Assembly (NCBI RefSeq): GCF_900172225.1
Contig: NZ_FWFO01000001.1
Location: 2,747,950 to 2,811,949 of the forward strand
Origin: Falsiruegeria litorea R37
GTDB lineage: Bacteria > Pseudomonadota > Alphaproteobacteria > Rhodobacterales > Rhodobacteraceae
DNA: 64,000 bases
Reading direction: 5' to 3'
Shown: in pieces, positions 7,882 to 16,852 of the stretch
Position numbering within the stretch: position 1 is the first letter of the stretch
Layout: each line of letters starts with the position of its first letter
Made by a program: the position numbers and the translations under genes
The notes under the pieces: model-generated
The model's input: the letters and a program-made list of their open reading frames with translations, nothing else
What the model was told of the DNA's origin: nothing
The model's database searches: none

Positions 7882-9444
7882 TCAGTGCTGGGGGCCCTCC
7901 AAGGTCTGCCTAAGCAGATCCGCGGTCTGCATATCGGGTTGTTTTTCATAAGCTTCCACCGTGGTCACAAATCGATCCAGATCCCGCTTTAGCCCAGTTT
8001 GCCCCGACAGTTTCAGCTCTTCCCTCAGAACGTCCAATGCAGTGTTGCGGGTTTCTGTCCCAATGTCGGAAACCAGAGTGTCCAGCGCAGTTCGGTACGA
8101 CAACAGGTAGACCTGCTGGAGATGCCGCATCTCAGCAATCTCGCTGACGTGTTTTTGCACCTGCCGGTCAAAGACCTCGCTCTTGCGGCCCGCCCTTTGC
8201 AGGGTCACCAGCATGCGAATATTTGCGGCCTTATTGTCAATGCCACGGGCGTTCTCGATCAAAGCTTCGGCAAACACCGTACCTGCCAGCAAAGTGGACC
8301 GCGCCGATTGTTGTAATGCCGTTTGCACCTGATCCCGGTTGCGACGCAGTTCCAGTTGCAGATCCGCCAGAGCCCCACGCCTGTGCGGATCAGGCTCGGC
8401 TTCGATCAAGCCAGAAAGCATCGCTGAAGCATCGACCTCCTCCCCCTCTCGCGCCCCCTCGGCGCGCGTGATCCACCGGTCACGGATATCGGACAGTCGC
8501 GCCTCGGATGTGGCGACGTAGGTCGAAATCACAAAGCGCGCACCAAAGCTGTCACCGCGCAGGGGCCGCCCCGTACGTACATCGAATGGCGGGTACTCGG
8601 TGCGTTGCGCAGAATAGATCTGGTCCTCATCCGACAGCACCGATCCGCCGCGCGTGACAACCCCACCGACCTGCCCATGCGCCCGCCCCAGAGCGTTGAG
8701 GCGGAACGCCTCGAGCATCAGTTCTTCGGCGTTGCCATAGACGTCATAAAGCCCCAGGGGATTGGGCAGCCGCAGACCCACGGGGTTCAATCTTCCGCGC
8801 CCCGCGCCTGCGCCCTGGTGGATCGCGTAATCGCGCATTTCGCCGTCTTCAAAGAACGTCAGATCCGAAAATCGATTGGCATCGATCACAGCCCCTCCCC
8901 GAGTGGCGTATTCCCACTCTGTTTCCGTGGGCAGGCGAAGATAGCCCTTGGCACCGTCCACCGTGGGCAGCGCGCCCGCAGCATTGGCATAAAGCCAGGC
9001 GGTGTAGTTTTGCGCCAAGGTCACGGCGTCGAACCAACTTAGGCCACCCCGTGCGATCCGATCCTGCCGCGCAAGCGGTGTGCAATCCCCCTGAAGCGCC
9101 CGGAACTGGCCTTGGGTCACTTCGTACCGGCCAATGTAATAGAACGTGGTTCCCGCTTGCTCGTCCACAAACGGCCCTCGCAGGAAATCATCCCGCAGAT
9201 ATTCGGCATAACCTGTCCGGTCCAGGGATTGCCCCAACCGCACCCGGCGGTCCGCCAATGGATCCGATGCATCCAGCGGCACAACCACCTTTTGAAACGC
9301 CATCTGACCGCCGCAGGGCATCGGCAACAGCAGATCTGCCGGGGCCTGCTTGGCCGGATCATAGTGTTCAACAGGCCACGCCTCGGGTGTCTCGGCCGCG
9401 GCCACCACAGGCAGTATCAGCAAGGCAAGAAGCAGAGCCCGCAT
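7882..9444 (-). CDS. Secreted SUMF1/FGE-fold protein without catalytic cysteines
   Basis: 520 residues, last gene of the Srf-like operon. A signal peptide (about 1-17) is followed by a formylglycine-generating-enzyme (SUMF1, C-type-lectin-like) domain at about 100-307: YYIGRYEVTQGQF, LPTETEWEYATRGG, LYDVYGNAEELMLE, TRGGSVLSDEDQ and a final FGARFVIST. True enzymes of this family use two C-terminal cysteines; here the only cysteines are at about 44 and 121, so the domain probably binds a ligand. Residues about 340-520 are helical and probably coiled coil. The start at 9444 overlaps the permease stop (TGATG); the frame continues upstream only as a shadow of the permease. Confidence 0.83.
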   Translation of the reverse strand: MRALLLALLILPVVAAAETPEAWPVEHYDPAKQAPADLLLPMPCGGQMAFQKVVVPLDASDPLADRRVRLGQSLDRTGYAEYLRDDFLRGPFVDEQAGTTFYYIGRYEVTQGQFRALQGDCTPLARQDRIARGGLSWFDAVTLAQNYTAWLYANAAGALPTVDGAKGYLRLPTETEWEYATRGGAVIDANRFSDLTFFEDGEMRDYAIHQGAGAGRGRLNPVGLRLPNPLGLYDVYGNAEELMLEAFRLNALGRAHGQVGGVVTRGGSVLSDEDQIYSAQRTEYPPFDVRTGRPLRGDSFGARFVISTYVATSEARLSDIRDRWITRAEGAREGEEVDASAMLSGLIEAEPDPHRRGALADLQLELRRNRDQVQTALQQSARSTLLAGTVFAEALIENARGIDNKAANIRMLVTLQRAGRKSEVFDRQVQKHVSEIAEMRHLQQVYLLSYRTALDTLVSDIGTETRNTALDVLREELKLSGQTGLKRDLDRFVTTVEAYEKQPDMQTADLLRQTLEGPQH

Positions 9445-10640
9445 CACGTCACCTCTCGCAACACGGTCGCCGGGTCGATGCGCTGCACCGACCAGCCCGC
9501 GATGGCCGACACACCCAGCAAGAGCGCCATGACCGATGCCCCAATGCCCATGGCCTGTCCCGGCGTGATAAGTGTCAAAGCTGCGCCGTCGGGCAGGCCG
9601 CCGCCAAACAGGTTTTGTGCAATCCGACCCGCCAGTTGATAGCCCATCCACGAAAGGACCAAACCCAAGAGGCCCGTAATCGCCGCCTGCACCATGGGAA
9701 AGAGCATCAGGCGTCGCCCCGGTACGCCAACCAAGGCAATCGACGCCAACACGCCCTTTTTGCGCGCCACGTCGCTCCAAAAGGCAAACCCCAACGCCGC
9801 CCCCAGCCCGACCGAGGCCAAGGCCGCCGTCAGCCCAAGCGCCAGTGTAAGATTGCGGCCCAAGCCCAACAACCCTTCGACCTCGCGGGTGCGGGCCAGG
9901 GTTGCGACGCCCAGGTGTTCCTCCAGCCGGGCCTGCACCCCCGCCAGCTGTTCCAGATGCTCGGCATAGACCCGCACGCCACCATATCTTGGCACCCGCT
10001 GATCCAGCGGTTTTGCCCCCTCGATGCCATGGTCCGGCAGGGAATAGGCGTCATAAAAGGCCTCGATCAAATCGAGCACCTCAAACGGGGCCAGAACCGC
10101 CCGCCCAGAAAGGGCCTGTTCAGGCAGCACATGCGCCACCTCTGCCTCCAGCACCAATTGTCGGGGCCGATCCTCGGCTTGGGTGATAAGCTGCAACGGT
10201 GCCCCTTCAGACAGGTTCAACTGCCGCGCCAAACCGGCACTGACCACCAAGCGGTCCAAGGCCAAAGTGGCCCCCGCAGGCAGGGTCGGATCCCCCGCGC
10301 CCGAGGGGATCACCAGCGCCGCCGCCAAACGCCGACCTTCGGTCGCGCGAACATTGACATAGTCGAACTGGCTGCGGACCTTGGGGGTGACAAAGGCAAC
10401 GCCGGGCCAATCCCGGATCGGAGCCACCTCTGCCTCGGTAAAGGTCGTGTTGCCTGCCGTGTCGATCTGAAGGCTGGCCGGATCGGCCAACATTTCATCC
10501 AGCAGTGCCGCATAGACACCGTTCTTGACCCCAAAGAGAAGCAGCAACGGCACCAGCACCCCCACGAGGATCGCAGTATTGCAGATCAGGAAAAACCTGT
10601 CCCGAAACAGATCTCGAATGGCGAGCGAGGCGATCAGCAT
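9444..10640 (-). CDS. ABC transporter permease, FtsX/MacB type
   Basis: 398-residue inner-membrane protein with one N-terminal helix (about 16-40), a periplasmic domain of about 200 residues, then three C-terminal helices (roughly 255-280, 300-325, 355-380), the FtsX/MacB permease layout. Such proteins transmit ATP-driven movement across the membrane instead of forming a channel (MacB, LolCE, FtsX). Its start overlaps the upstream ATPase gene by 7 bases and its stop overlaps the SUMF1-fold gene, so the pair is part of the operon. Partner and substrate are unknown; lipoprotein release or periplasmic signalling are both possible. Confidence 0.85.
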   Translation of the reverse strand: MLIASLAIRDLFRDRFFLICNTAILVGVLVPLLLLFGVKNGVYAALLDEMLADPASLQIDTAGNTTFTEAEVAPIRDWPGVAFVTPKVRSQFDYVNVRATEGRRLAAALVIPSGAGDPTLPAGATLALDRLVVSAGLARQLNLSEGAPLQLITQAEDRPRQLVLEAEVAHVLPEQALSGRAVLAPFEVLDLIEAFYDAYSLPDHGIEGAKPLDQRVPRYGGVRVYAEHLEQLAGVQARLEEHLGVATLARTREVEGLLGLGRNLTLALGLTAALASVGLGAALGFAFWSDVARKKGVLASIALVGVPGRRLMLFPMVQAAITGLLGLVLSWMGYQLAGRIAQNLFGGGLPDGAALTLITPGQAMGIGASVMALLLGVSAIAGWSVQRIDPATVLREVT

Positions 10641-11347
10641 GATCCCCCCTCCAACCGGCTTGTCACGGGGGGCCCAGCCTCGAGCTTCAAACTGCGCCGC
10701 GCAATGCCGTGTCGATCCATCCGGTCCAGATCATGCGACGACAGGATCACGCCCGCCCCCTGCTCGGCAGCGGTTTCCAAAAGCAGCACCAGCACCTGAT
10801 CGGCGCTGGATGGGTCGAGGGCTGAAGTCGGCTCATCCGCGATCACGATCCGGGGCCGATGGGACAAGGCGCGCGCAATGGCCGTCCGCTGACGTTGGCC
10901 GATGGACAGAGAGGCCGGGTATTGCCCTGCTTGATCGCCAAGGCCCAAACGGTCGATCAGCGACGCGCACCAATCCGGATCCGGCTGTCCACACACGCGT
11001 TGCGGCAGGGCGATGTTGTCGCGCACGGTCAGAAACGGCAGCAAGCCGCCCGATTGGGGGACAAAGCCAAAAAGACGCCCGCGCATTTCGGCCAGTTCAG
11101 GGTTGCGTGGCCCGCGCTGCCAAAGCGCGGCCAAGTCCGCATTCCCGACACGATAGGTGGTTCCACCCTGTGGCGCACGCAGCAGGCCGAGCATTTCCAA
11201 AACCAGCGTCTTGCCCGATCCACTGGCCCCGGTTAGCGCCAGGGCTTGCCCCGGATCAAGCTGCAACTCTGGCACGTGAACCTCAAACCTTCGGTCCCCA
11301 TCCGACAGGCTGATCCGCCCATCCACCATGTGCAGCCCGGTGCTCAT
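10634..11347 (-). CDS. ABC transporter ATP-binding protein (MacB/LolD type)
   Basis: 237-residue cytoplasmic ATPase. Walker A is GASGSGKT (residues 40-47), the Q-loop FVPQSG, the signature LSIGQRQR, and Walker B IVIADEPTSALD followed by the SSHD H-loop. This pattern matches the LolD/MacB/FtsE group that pairs with FtsX-type permeases, as does the next gene, which it overlaps by 7 bases. The start at 11347 lies 5 bases past the VWA gene stop; upstream in-frame ATGs lie inside that gene. It supplies the energy for the permease. Confidence 0.9.
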   Translation of the reverse strand: MSTGLHMVDGRISLSDGDRRFEVHVPELQLDPGQALALTGASGSGKTLVLEMLGLLRAPQGGTTYRVGNADLAALWQRGPRNPELAEMRGRLFGFVPQSGGLLPFLTVRDNIALPQRVCGQPDPDWCASLIDRLGLGDQAGQYPASLSIGQRQRTAIARALSHRPRIVIADEPTSALDPSSADQVLVLLLETAAEQGAGVILSSHDLDRMDRHGIARRSLKLEAGPPVTSRLEGGSC

Positions 11348-11351
11348 CAGC

Positions 11352-13268
11352 TTAGGGCAGCACGTCGAACGGCATGGCAAAGACATACTCGCCATCCGGC
11401 GCGCCCTCGTACAGCGCGGTCCAAACCGTGGGATCAAGCAACCATTTGCGGTATTGCACCAGCTTTTGCCGCATCCCGTCCAAGATGCTGCGACGGTTCA
11501 TGGCGCTTTGTTGCCAACGCTGTTCCGTGGTCAACATCAGCTGGCTTTCGTACGGCAGATCTTCGAGGAACTCGAGCGCCCCGCCAAGCGTATCGGCATC
11601 CGTGCTGATCAGCCGGTCAGGATTCTTGGCCATCCGTGCCACCACATCGCGGACTTGGGAAAAGAAGGTGGCGGCATCTTCGGGATTGCGGCTCTGCTCG
11701 CCCAGATCCAACAACTGCGACAGCAGATCGGCCATGGTCGCCATTTCGTTCTTGGTCACCAGCAGGCGTGGCTCGATGGCCAGACGCGTCGGATCTTCGA
11801 CCGCTTTTTCCGACACCCAGCCGCGGATCACATCCGGCGCCTGCGTGTCCTTGAGCCGCCCCAGATAGGCCAACTGCATCGCCAAACCAAGGTTCACCAC
11901 TTTGCCCGCCTCGGCTGGGTCGAGCACCGGCTGCTCGTCACGCGCCACCCGGATCACATCCGTCAGCGCCGTGACCAGCCGGGTCACCGTGGCCTGAAAC
12001 GCCTGCGGCGATCCGTTGTCGATGCCGTAGTAATAGGTCTCATCATTGAATCGCGACAGCGCCTTGTACTGTTGCGCCGCCCAAGCGTGTTGTCCCTGCC
12101 CGCCTGCGGGTGTCTGCAGATGCAGGGTCATCACCGCGATGCCTTTGTCCTGTGCGGCGCGCTGCAACTCGGCCGGGCCGATGTCCGAGCGTGCATTGGG
12201 GTCGCGCGGGTCCTTGGGGCCTGCGTCGGTGATCAGGATCACGATGCGCGCATCAAAGGGGTCATTTCCGGTGGGCGACCAGTCGGTCAGCTCGACGGCA
12301 TCCTCGACCCCGGCCAGGCTGTCCTCGTTAAAGCCCGGAGAGTTCACCTTGGCCACATCCGTCGCCGCCCGGATCGTGGCGACCACTTGCGACTGGTCGC
12401 GGCGGCGTTCCAACGGCAGCAGCGTCTTGGTCCGATAGCCCAAACCCGGCGCGGCCTTGACGTTGTCGCGAAAGCCCACAACGCCGAATTGCACCCGCGT
12501 GCCGACTTCGGTCCCGCGAATACCGTCAATGATCTGTTCTACTGCCTCTTGCGTGCGTTCGATGTAGGGATCCATCGACTGTGTGGTGTCAAAGACAAAG
12601 ACGATGCCCGCATCAAAGTTGTCGGCAATCGCACCGGCCTGCACGCCCCCCTCTTGCAGCGGGACCGAGGCCACCTGCATCAGCAGATTGTCCTCATAGT
12701 TCAGCGGGTGCAGATCTTGGGCAAACTCCAGGATCGGCATCAGGTAGAGGCGTTCGACGATGTTGACGTATTCCTCGGGCTCGACGGCCACAACACCGCT
12801 GTCCTCGGGCAGGCTGTCACCTGCGGCCTGCTCCAGCAGCTTGGCTTGTTGGGCGCGCAGGGCTTCGTGTTCCATCAGGGCGCGCAGCTGATCCTCGGTC
12901 TCGAACAGGATCTGCCGTTCGCGACCTGCGGCGTTGGTGAACGCGGCCACGATGTTCTGTTTCCAGACCACCACCTGATCGGATTTCACCCAACCCTGCG
13001 GACCTGCCGACAGGGACGGGCCGACCTGCTGCCAATCGCCTTGGTAGGCAAAGACATAGAGCGGCTGAAACGCCGGGTACTGGCGCAGGACATCCCCATC
13101 AGGGGCCGAAAACATCAATGCACCGGGTCGGGTCAGCACCCGTTGATAGACCGTCTGCCGCCCTTCGACCAACAAGGGGCGTTCATCGGCCGCCATGACC
13201 GGAGCAGCAGTAAGCGGCAACAGGGCCAGTGCGATAGCGGACAGGATCGTCCTAACGGCAGAAATCAT
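11352..13268 (-). CDS. Secreted von Willebrand factor A domain protein
   Basis: 638-residue exported protein with a signal peptide ending about residue 25 (PVMAA). The VWA domain begins at about 190 with the metal-site motif FDTTQSM (DxTxS, where DxSxS is usual), followed by a VVGFRD segment and ILITDAGPKDPRD. The N-terminal 100 residues include an SH3-like stretch. The C-terminal 280 residues are helical and unassigned. VWA domains make metal-dependent protein contacts, so this may be a periplasmic scaffold for the operon's other products. Two adjacent ATGs are possible; 13268 has the better spacing from a GGGGG motif. It overlaps the upstream gene by 17 bases. Confidence 0.82.
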   Translation of the reverse strand: MISAVRTILSAIALALLPLTAAPVMAADERPLLVEGRQTVYQRVLTRPGALMFSAPDGDVLRQYPAFQPLYVFAYQGDWQQVGPSLSAGPQGWVKSDQVVVWKQNIVAAFTNAAGRERQILFETEDQLRALMEHEALRAQQAKLLEQAAGDSLPEDSGVVAVEPEEYVNIVERLYLMPILEFAQDLHPLNYEDNLLMQVASVPLQEGGVQAGAIADNFDAGIVFVFDTTQSMDPYIERTQEAVEQIIDGIRGTEVGTRVQFGVVGFRDNVKAAPGLGYRTKTLLPLERRRDQSQVVATIRAATDVAKVNSPGFNEDSLAGVEDAVELTDWSPTGNDPFDARIVILITDAGPKDPRDPNARSDIGPAELQRAAQDKGIAVMTLHLQTPAGGQGQHAWAAQQYKALSRFNDETYYYGIDNGSPQAFQATVTRLVTALTDVIRVARDEQPVLDPAEAGKVVNLGLAMQLAYLGRLKDTQAPDVIRGWVSEKAVEDPTRLAIEPRLLVTKNEMATMADLLSQLLDLGEQSRNPEDAATFFSQVRDVVARMAKNPDRLISTDADTLGGALEFLEDLPYESQLMLTTEQRWQQSAMNRRSILDGMRQKLVQYRKWLLDPTVWTALYEGAPDGEYVFAMPFDVLP

Positions 13269-14229
13269 CATAAGCCCCCTTTTCCAACGTCTGCGACGAA
13301 CCCTTGAGCCGGTCGCAGGTGGCCGTGACGAGTGACTTGGCCTGCGTATCCCCAGCTTCAACCGCGCGGGCATAATATTCGACCGCACGCGCCGGATCAT
13401 CAGCAAAGCTGAGACCGATCAGGTTTTCGATGCGCGGGTCCAACTGATCGCCGTCATAGAGCGTGCCGAACACCCGGAGTGCCAGCGGATCCTCTGTCTC
13501 GGCGGCATCCTCGATCAGCTTTAGTGCGGTGTCCGGGCTGACATCGCGGCCACAACTGCGCAGCGCCTCTAGCTGGGTGGCAAAACCGGGCAGCGCGCTG
13601 AGTGCCGACAGGCTGCAGCTTTCGTTGTTCGATACGGGCGTGGTGTTGATCGGCAGGCTGATGCTTTCTTCGCGGGTCCAGAACCACGCGGCGGCTCCAG
13701 CCGCAACAAGCAAAAGCAGAACGATCCACAGCCATAGCAGGCTGCGTTTTTGGGGTTCGGTTTCGATGTCTGGCTCCAACACCTCAACAGGGGTTGGGTC
13801 CGGCGGCCGCTTCACCTCGGGCTCTGGTGCCGGGGCTGGTTTGGGTTGCACGGTTTGCAATCCACCCAAACCCGCCAGCCCAGCGCGTGGCGGAATCGTA
13901 TCGGGCCAAGTCACGTTGAAGGCACGACCATCCACCTCTATCATCAGGGGGGTGTATTCCTCGAGCTTGTTGACGATCTCGGGCCCGATCCGCACCCAAT
14001 CCGCCCCGTCGTGGCGCAGCACCTCATAGGGGCCAAAGCTGGACTTCTGCGGCTGCCAATTGGGATTGCCGATCTCGACGCGCGCCTCTTCAACCGGGGT
14101 CAGCCAGCGTTCGGAGTAAGCATCCTGCACCGCAAGTGTGACCACGTCCGGCAGGCTGCTGCCGGGCAGCTCCAGAAACCCGTAACCGCCTGTGGGCTGT
14201 TGCGGATCAGGGTGCAGCACAAGGCTCAT
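13252..14229 (-). CDS. Single-pass membrane protein, Sel1-like C-terminus
   Basis: 325 residues and no family I can name. Residues 1-115 form a soluble, presumably cytoplasmic domain; 116-160 are rich in Pro and Glu; one strong membrane helix lies at about 163-182 (LWLWIVLLLLVAAGAAAWFW). The C-terminal part, presumably periplasmic, has a short helical-repeat pattern like Sel1/TPR (ALRVFGTLYDGDQLD, then PARAVEYYARAVEAGDTQA) and four cysteines. It lies between the SrfC-like and VWA genes, overlapping both by a few bases. The layout suggests a link between the cytoplasmic Srf NTPases and the periplasmic VWA protein (inference). Confidence 0.72.
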   Translation of the reverse strand: MSLVLHPDPQQPTGGYGFLELPGSSLPDVVTLAVQDAYSERWLTPVEEARVEIGNPNWQPQKSSFGPYEVLRHDGADWVRIGPEIVNKLEEYTPLMIEVDGRAFNVTWPDTIPPRAGLAGLGGLQTVQPKPAPAPEPEVKRPPDPTPVEVLEPDIETEPQKRSLLWLWIVLLLLVAAGAAAWFWTREESISLPINTTPVSNNESCSLSALSALPGFATQLEALRSCGRDVSPDTALKLIEDAAETEDPLALRVFGTLYDGDQLDPRIENLIGLSFADDPARAVEYYARAVEAGDTQAKSLVTATCDRLKGSSQTLEKGAYDDFCR

Positions 14230-16844
14230 GAAGTCGCCTGCCCCGCCAGATCAGCCAGGATGCGACCCAGACGCAGGTTCTGATCGACGTTGATCTGTCC
14301 GCCCAGCCCGTCTTTGGCATTGGCCACAAACATCGCCTCGATCGCAAAGACCCAATCGGTCCAGATCTCTTCGGCCATGGCGCGGGGCTGCTGGGGCAGA
14401 TCATCCACCGTGTCCGAAGGCGCTTGCGGTGCAAAAATTGCGCGGCTTTTCCCGTCTGCCGTCTGCACCTTTGGGCGTTGGCTTTCCGGCAGTTCGGTCA
14501 TACCCAACGTGGAAATAAATCGGTTGATCGCTTCCGCCCCGAGGATGGACGCCGGTTGCGCCTGTTTCTCGACCGTCAGCCCAAAATTGACCTCTTCCAA
14601 CTGTGCCGCCGTCCGTGCGCTCAACCCCGTGCGGCGGGCGGCGTGGATCAGTTCGGCAACAAGGTTGCCAGAGGTATCAAGACCCAAGCCATAAGCCTCG
14701 CGCCGGGTGACATCATCTCGGAACGCCTTCATCGCGTCGATCCAGATTTCCAGAGCCGTGTCAGCCTGAAACTGCTCCAATGTCATGGTGCGCACGTCCG
14801 TCTGCGCGCCGTCTGTCGCAGGACGTCCCGGACGTTGCCTGCCGGGGCGTTGCCGGGTCGGGGTTGGCGCCTCTGCCGCCGCCGAGCTGACAGCGCTGGT
14901 GATGCGCACCGAGCTGGGGACGCGGGAAATCCGGCCCTCGATTTCCTCTTGATCGACCATCAGCGCCGCCATCAGCGCGCCAAAGCGGTGCCGGTTGAGC
15001 GCCTGTTCCAGATCGTCGATGACCAGATTGGCGGCCTCCTGCTTTTCGGTCACGCGTTGTTCCACATCGTCCGACACATGAAACGGTGCCATCGCCCGCG
15101 CCAGATCACCCCGCAAGGTGCTGAGCTGCGCCGTGATCTGGCGCAGCTTGCTGTCCGGCTTGCATACCGCTTGCAGCGCCTGCGTCAGATAGCTGACGCC
15201 ACCGTCATTGAGCGACAGCGCCGCATCCCAGGCCTGTTCAGGATTGCGGAAATGCCGCTGCACCGACGGCGCCTGCAAGCATCCTGCGCGCAGTTCAGCC
15301 ACGCGGCCCGCCTTTTGCGGACGGATCTGCAGCTCCTGCTTGGCGTCGCCATAGTCAATCAGCCCATCGACATAATAATTCGGGTTGCGCAGCCAATAGC
15401 AGTTGTCAAAGGGCCGCTCCGGCTGCCACTCGGCCACCCAAGGGTCGCTGCCCTTGCCGAATTTTTCCAGCAGCGACGCCTGCATCCGCCGCTCAAACCG
15501 CGTCTCATCCCCGCCCTCGGCCGCGCTGTCACCCAGATGTTTGTCGAACTTGGTCAGCACCATGAACAGGACGCATTCGCCCCCGTCGCGCTGCTCGGCA
15601 GAGGCCCCGTGGGTGGCCGCGATCCAGTTTTGAACCAGCCCCGGCAGATCAACCGTTTCCATGTTGCTGTCGGGAATGCACAGCAGCATCGAGGTGATTT
15701 CCTGGTTCTGCACATAGCGATCAAAGAGATAGGCCACCTTGCCGCGTAACAGCAGCTCGGGCAGGATTTTCTCAGGCTCTGCAAACGCTTGGCTCAGATC
15801 CTGTTCGAACCGGTTGCGCGCGCCGGGGAAATCCAACAGATCGGTTTCGGCAAACATCTGCGAGGGCAGATCGCGCATCGGCAGTACCAATTCGGCCGCC
15901 AACCCGCAGACCACCGACCGGGGCAGTGTAACCTGCCGCCCATTGGCCGTCAGGCTCAGCGGCGCGCCGTCCGAAACACCCGACAGCGTCTTGACGTCAA
16001 TGATCGAGGTTTCGCGCGGCACCAGCGCGTCGAGGCCTGCGAACGCCTCATCCGCGTGGCCCAGTTGCCCCAAAGCGCCAGCAAGGCGGATGTAGAGGTC
16101 GGAAAACGGCTGATGCCCGCCCCAGATCAACGCAAAGAACGCTGCCCGATCCGGCAAGGACAGGCCCGGAGCAATCACTGCCGCCTCTTCCCACAGCGGT
16201 TTCAGAGCAGCGGCGTAAGCTTCGCGCCCAAAGGCAGCCTCGATATATTCGCCGATCTCATGGACCTCATCATAGCTCAGCCCCGGTTGCTCAGACCCGG
16301 AACGTGCCTTGAAGGCATCCAGATGCGCGGCGATCTCGGCTGGCTCCGGCACCGGCTCGGACCGGTCGCCATCCATGAAGAACGAATTGGCGATTGTGCG
16401 GATGATGTCGGCCTCGGACAAGAGCGTCAGCTTGACCGGCGCGCCATTGGGCGTGTCGGCCTTTTCCATCGTGAAGCGGGTGACCAGACCGGTGCTCTCG
16501 CCCTCCCCTTCGGGGTTGATTTCACGGATGTAGTCGAGTTGTCCGTCCGCCCCTTGGAAATCGGCCACCAAAGGCCCCGTATCGGGCCGCGCCAGCACCG
16601 ACACCAGAAAGCTTTTACCGGCCTGGCTTGGCCCAAAAACGCTGACCGACATGCGGGTCTGGGCTGCCCGGCTGAGTTTGCGTGCCCGGCGGGCAGATTT
16701 GCGCATCATCTGCACCAGCGAACGCGCCTCGGCCCCCACCAGATCGGCATTTTCGGGGTCTTCAACCCACGCCAGCGCCTCGCCGGTCAGCTGCGCAACC
16801 TGCGCGCAGGCAATCGCCAGTTGGTCTTGTTCTTGACTACTCAT
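14226..16844 (-). CDS. srfC: SrfC family P-loop GTPase
   Basis: 872-residue cytoplasmic protein of the SrfC family, named from a Salmonella locus under SsrB control and often annotated as a virulence factor. The nucleotide site is visible: P-loop GPSQAGKS at 71-78, a G3-like DFPG at 338-341 (a second DLPG lies at 399-402) and a G4-like TKFD at 431-434. The G1-G3 spacing is unusually long, which fits a large helical insert like those of dynamin-type GTPases. Arg-rich segments near 50-65 and 690-710 may contact membranes or partners. The start at 16844 follows the SrfB-like gene closely; the stop overlaps the next start (ATGA). Confidence 0.85.
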   Translation of the reverse strand: MSSQEQDQLAIACAQVAQLTGEALAWVEDPENADLVGAEARSLVQMMRKSARRARKLSRAAQTRMSVSVFGPSQAGKSFLVSVLARPDTGPLVADFQGADGQLDYIREINPEGEGESTGLVTRFTMEKADTPNGAPVKLTLLSEADIIRTIANSFFMDGDRSEPVPEPAEIAAHLDAFKARSGSEQPGLSYDEVHEIGEYIEAAFGREAYAAALKPLWEEAAVIAPGLSLPDRAAFFALIWGGHQPFSDLYIRLAGALGQLGHADEAFAGLDALVPRETSIIDVKTLSGVSDGAPLSLTANGRQVTLPRSVVCGLAAELVLPMRDLPSQMFAETDLLDFPGARNRFEQDLSQAFAEPEKILPELLLRGKVAYLFDRYVQNQEITSMLLCIPDSNMETVDLPGLVQNWIAATHGASAEQRDGGECVLFMVLTKFDKHLGDSAAEGGDETRFERRMQASLLEKFGKGSDPWVAEWQPERPFDNCYWLRNPNYYVDGLIDYGDAKQELQIRPQKAGRVAELRAGCLQAPSVQRHFRNPEQAWDAALSLNDGGVSYLTQALQAVCKPDSKLRQITAQLSTLRGDLARAMAPFHVSDDVEQRVTEKQEAANLVIDDLEQALNRHRFGALMAALMVDQEEIEGRISRVPSSVRITSAVSSAAAEAPTPTRQRPGRQRPGRPATDGAQTDVRTMTLEQFQADTALEIWIDAMKAFRDDVTRREAYGLGLDTSGNLVAELIHAARRTGLSARTAAQLEEVNFGLTVEKQAQPASILGAEAINRFISTLGMTELPESQRPKVQTADGKSRAIFAPQAPSDTVDDLPQQPRAMAEEIWTDWVFAIEAMFVANAKDGLGGQINVDQNLRLGRILADLAGQATS

Positions 16845-16852
16845 GCCCAACC

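Noticed and set aside
11352..13268. VWA gene as part of a MoxR-VWA ternary system
   Set aside because: No MoxR AAA+ ATPase gene is in the operon; the only NTPases are SrfB, SrfC and the ABC ATPase.
11328..13307. 659-codon plus-strand frame opposite the VWA gene, and 442- and 582-codon frames opposite the srfC and ABC genes
   Set aside because: All are antisense to genes with recognisable domains; no families or ribosome sites.
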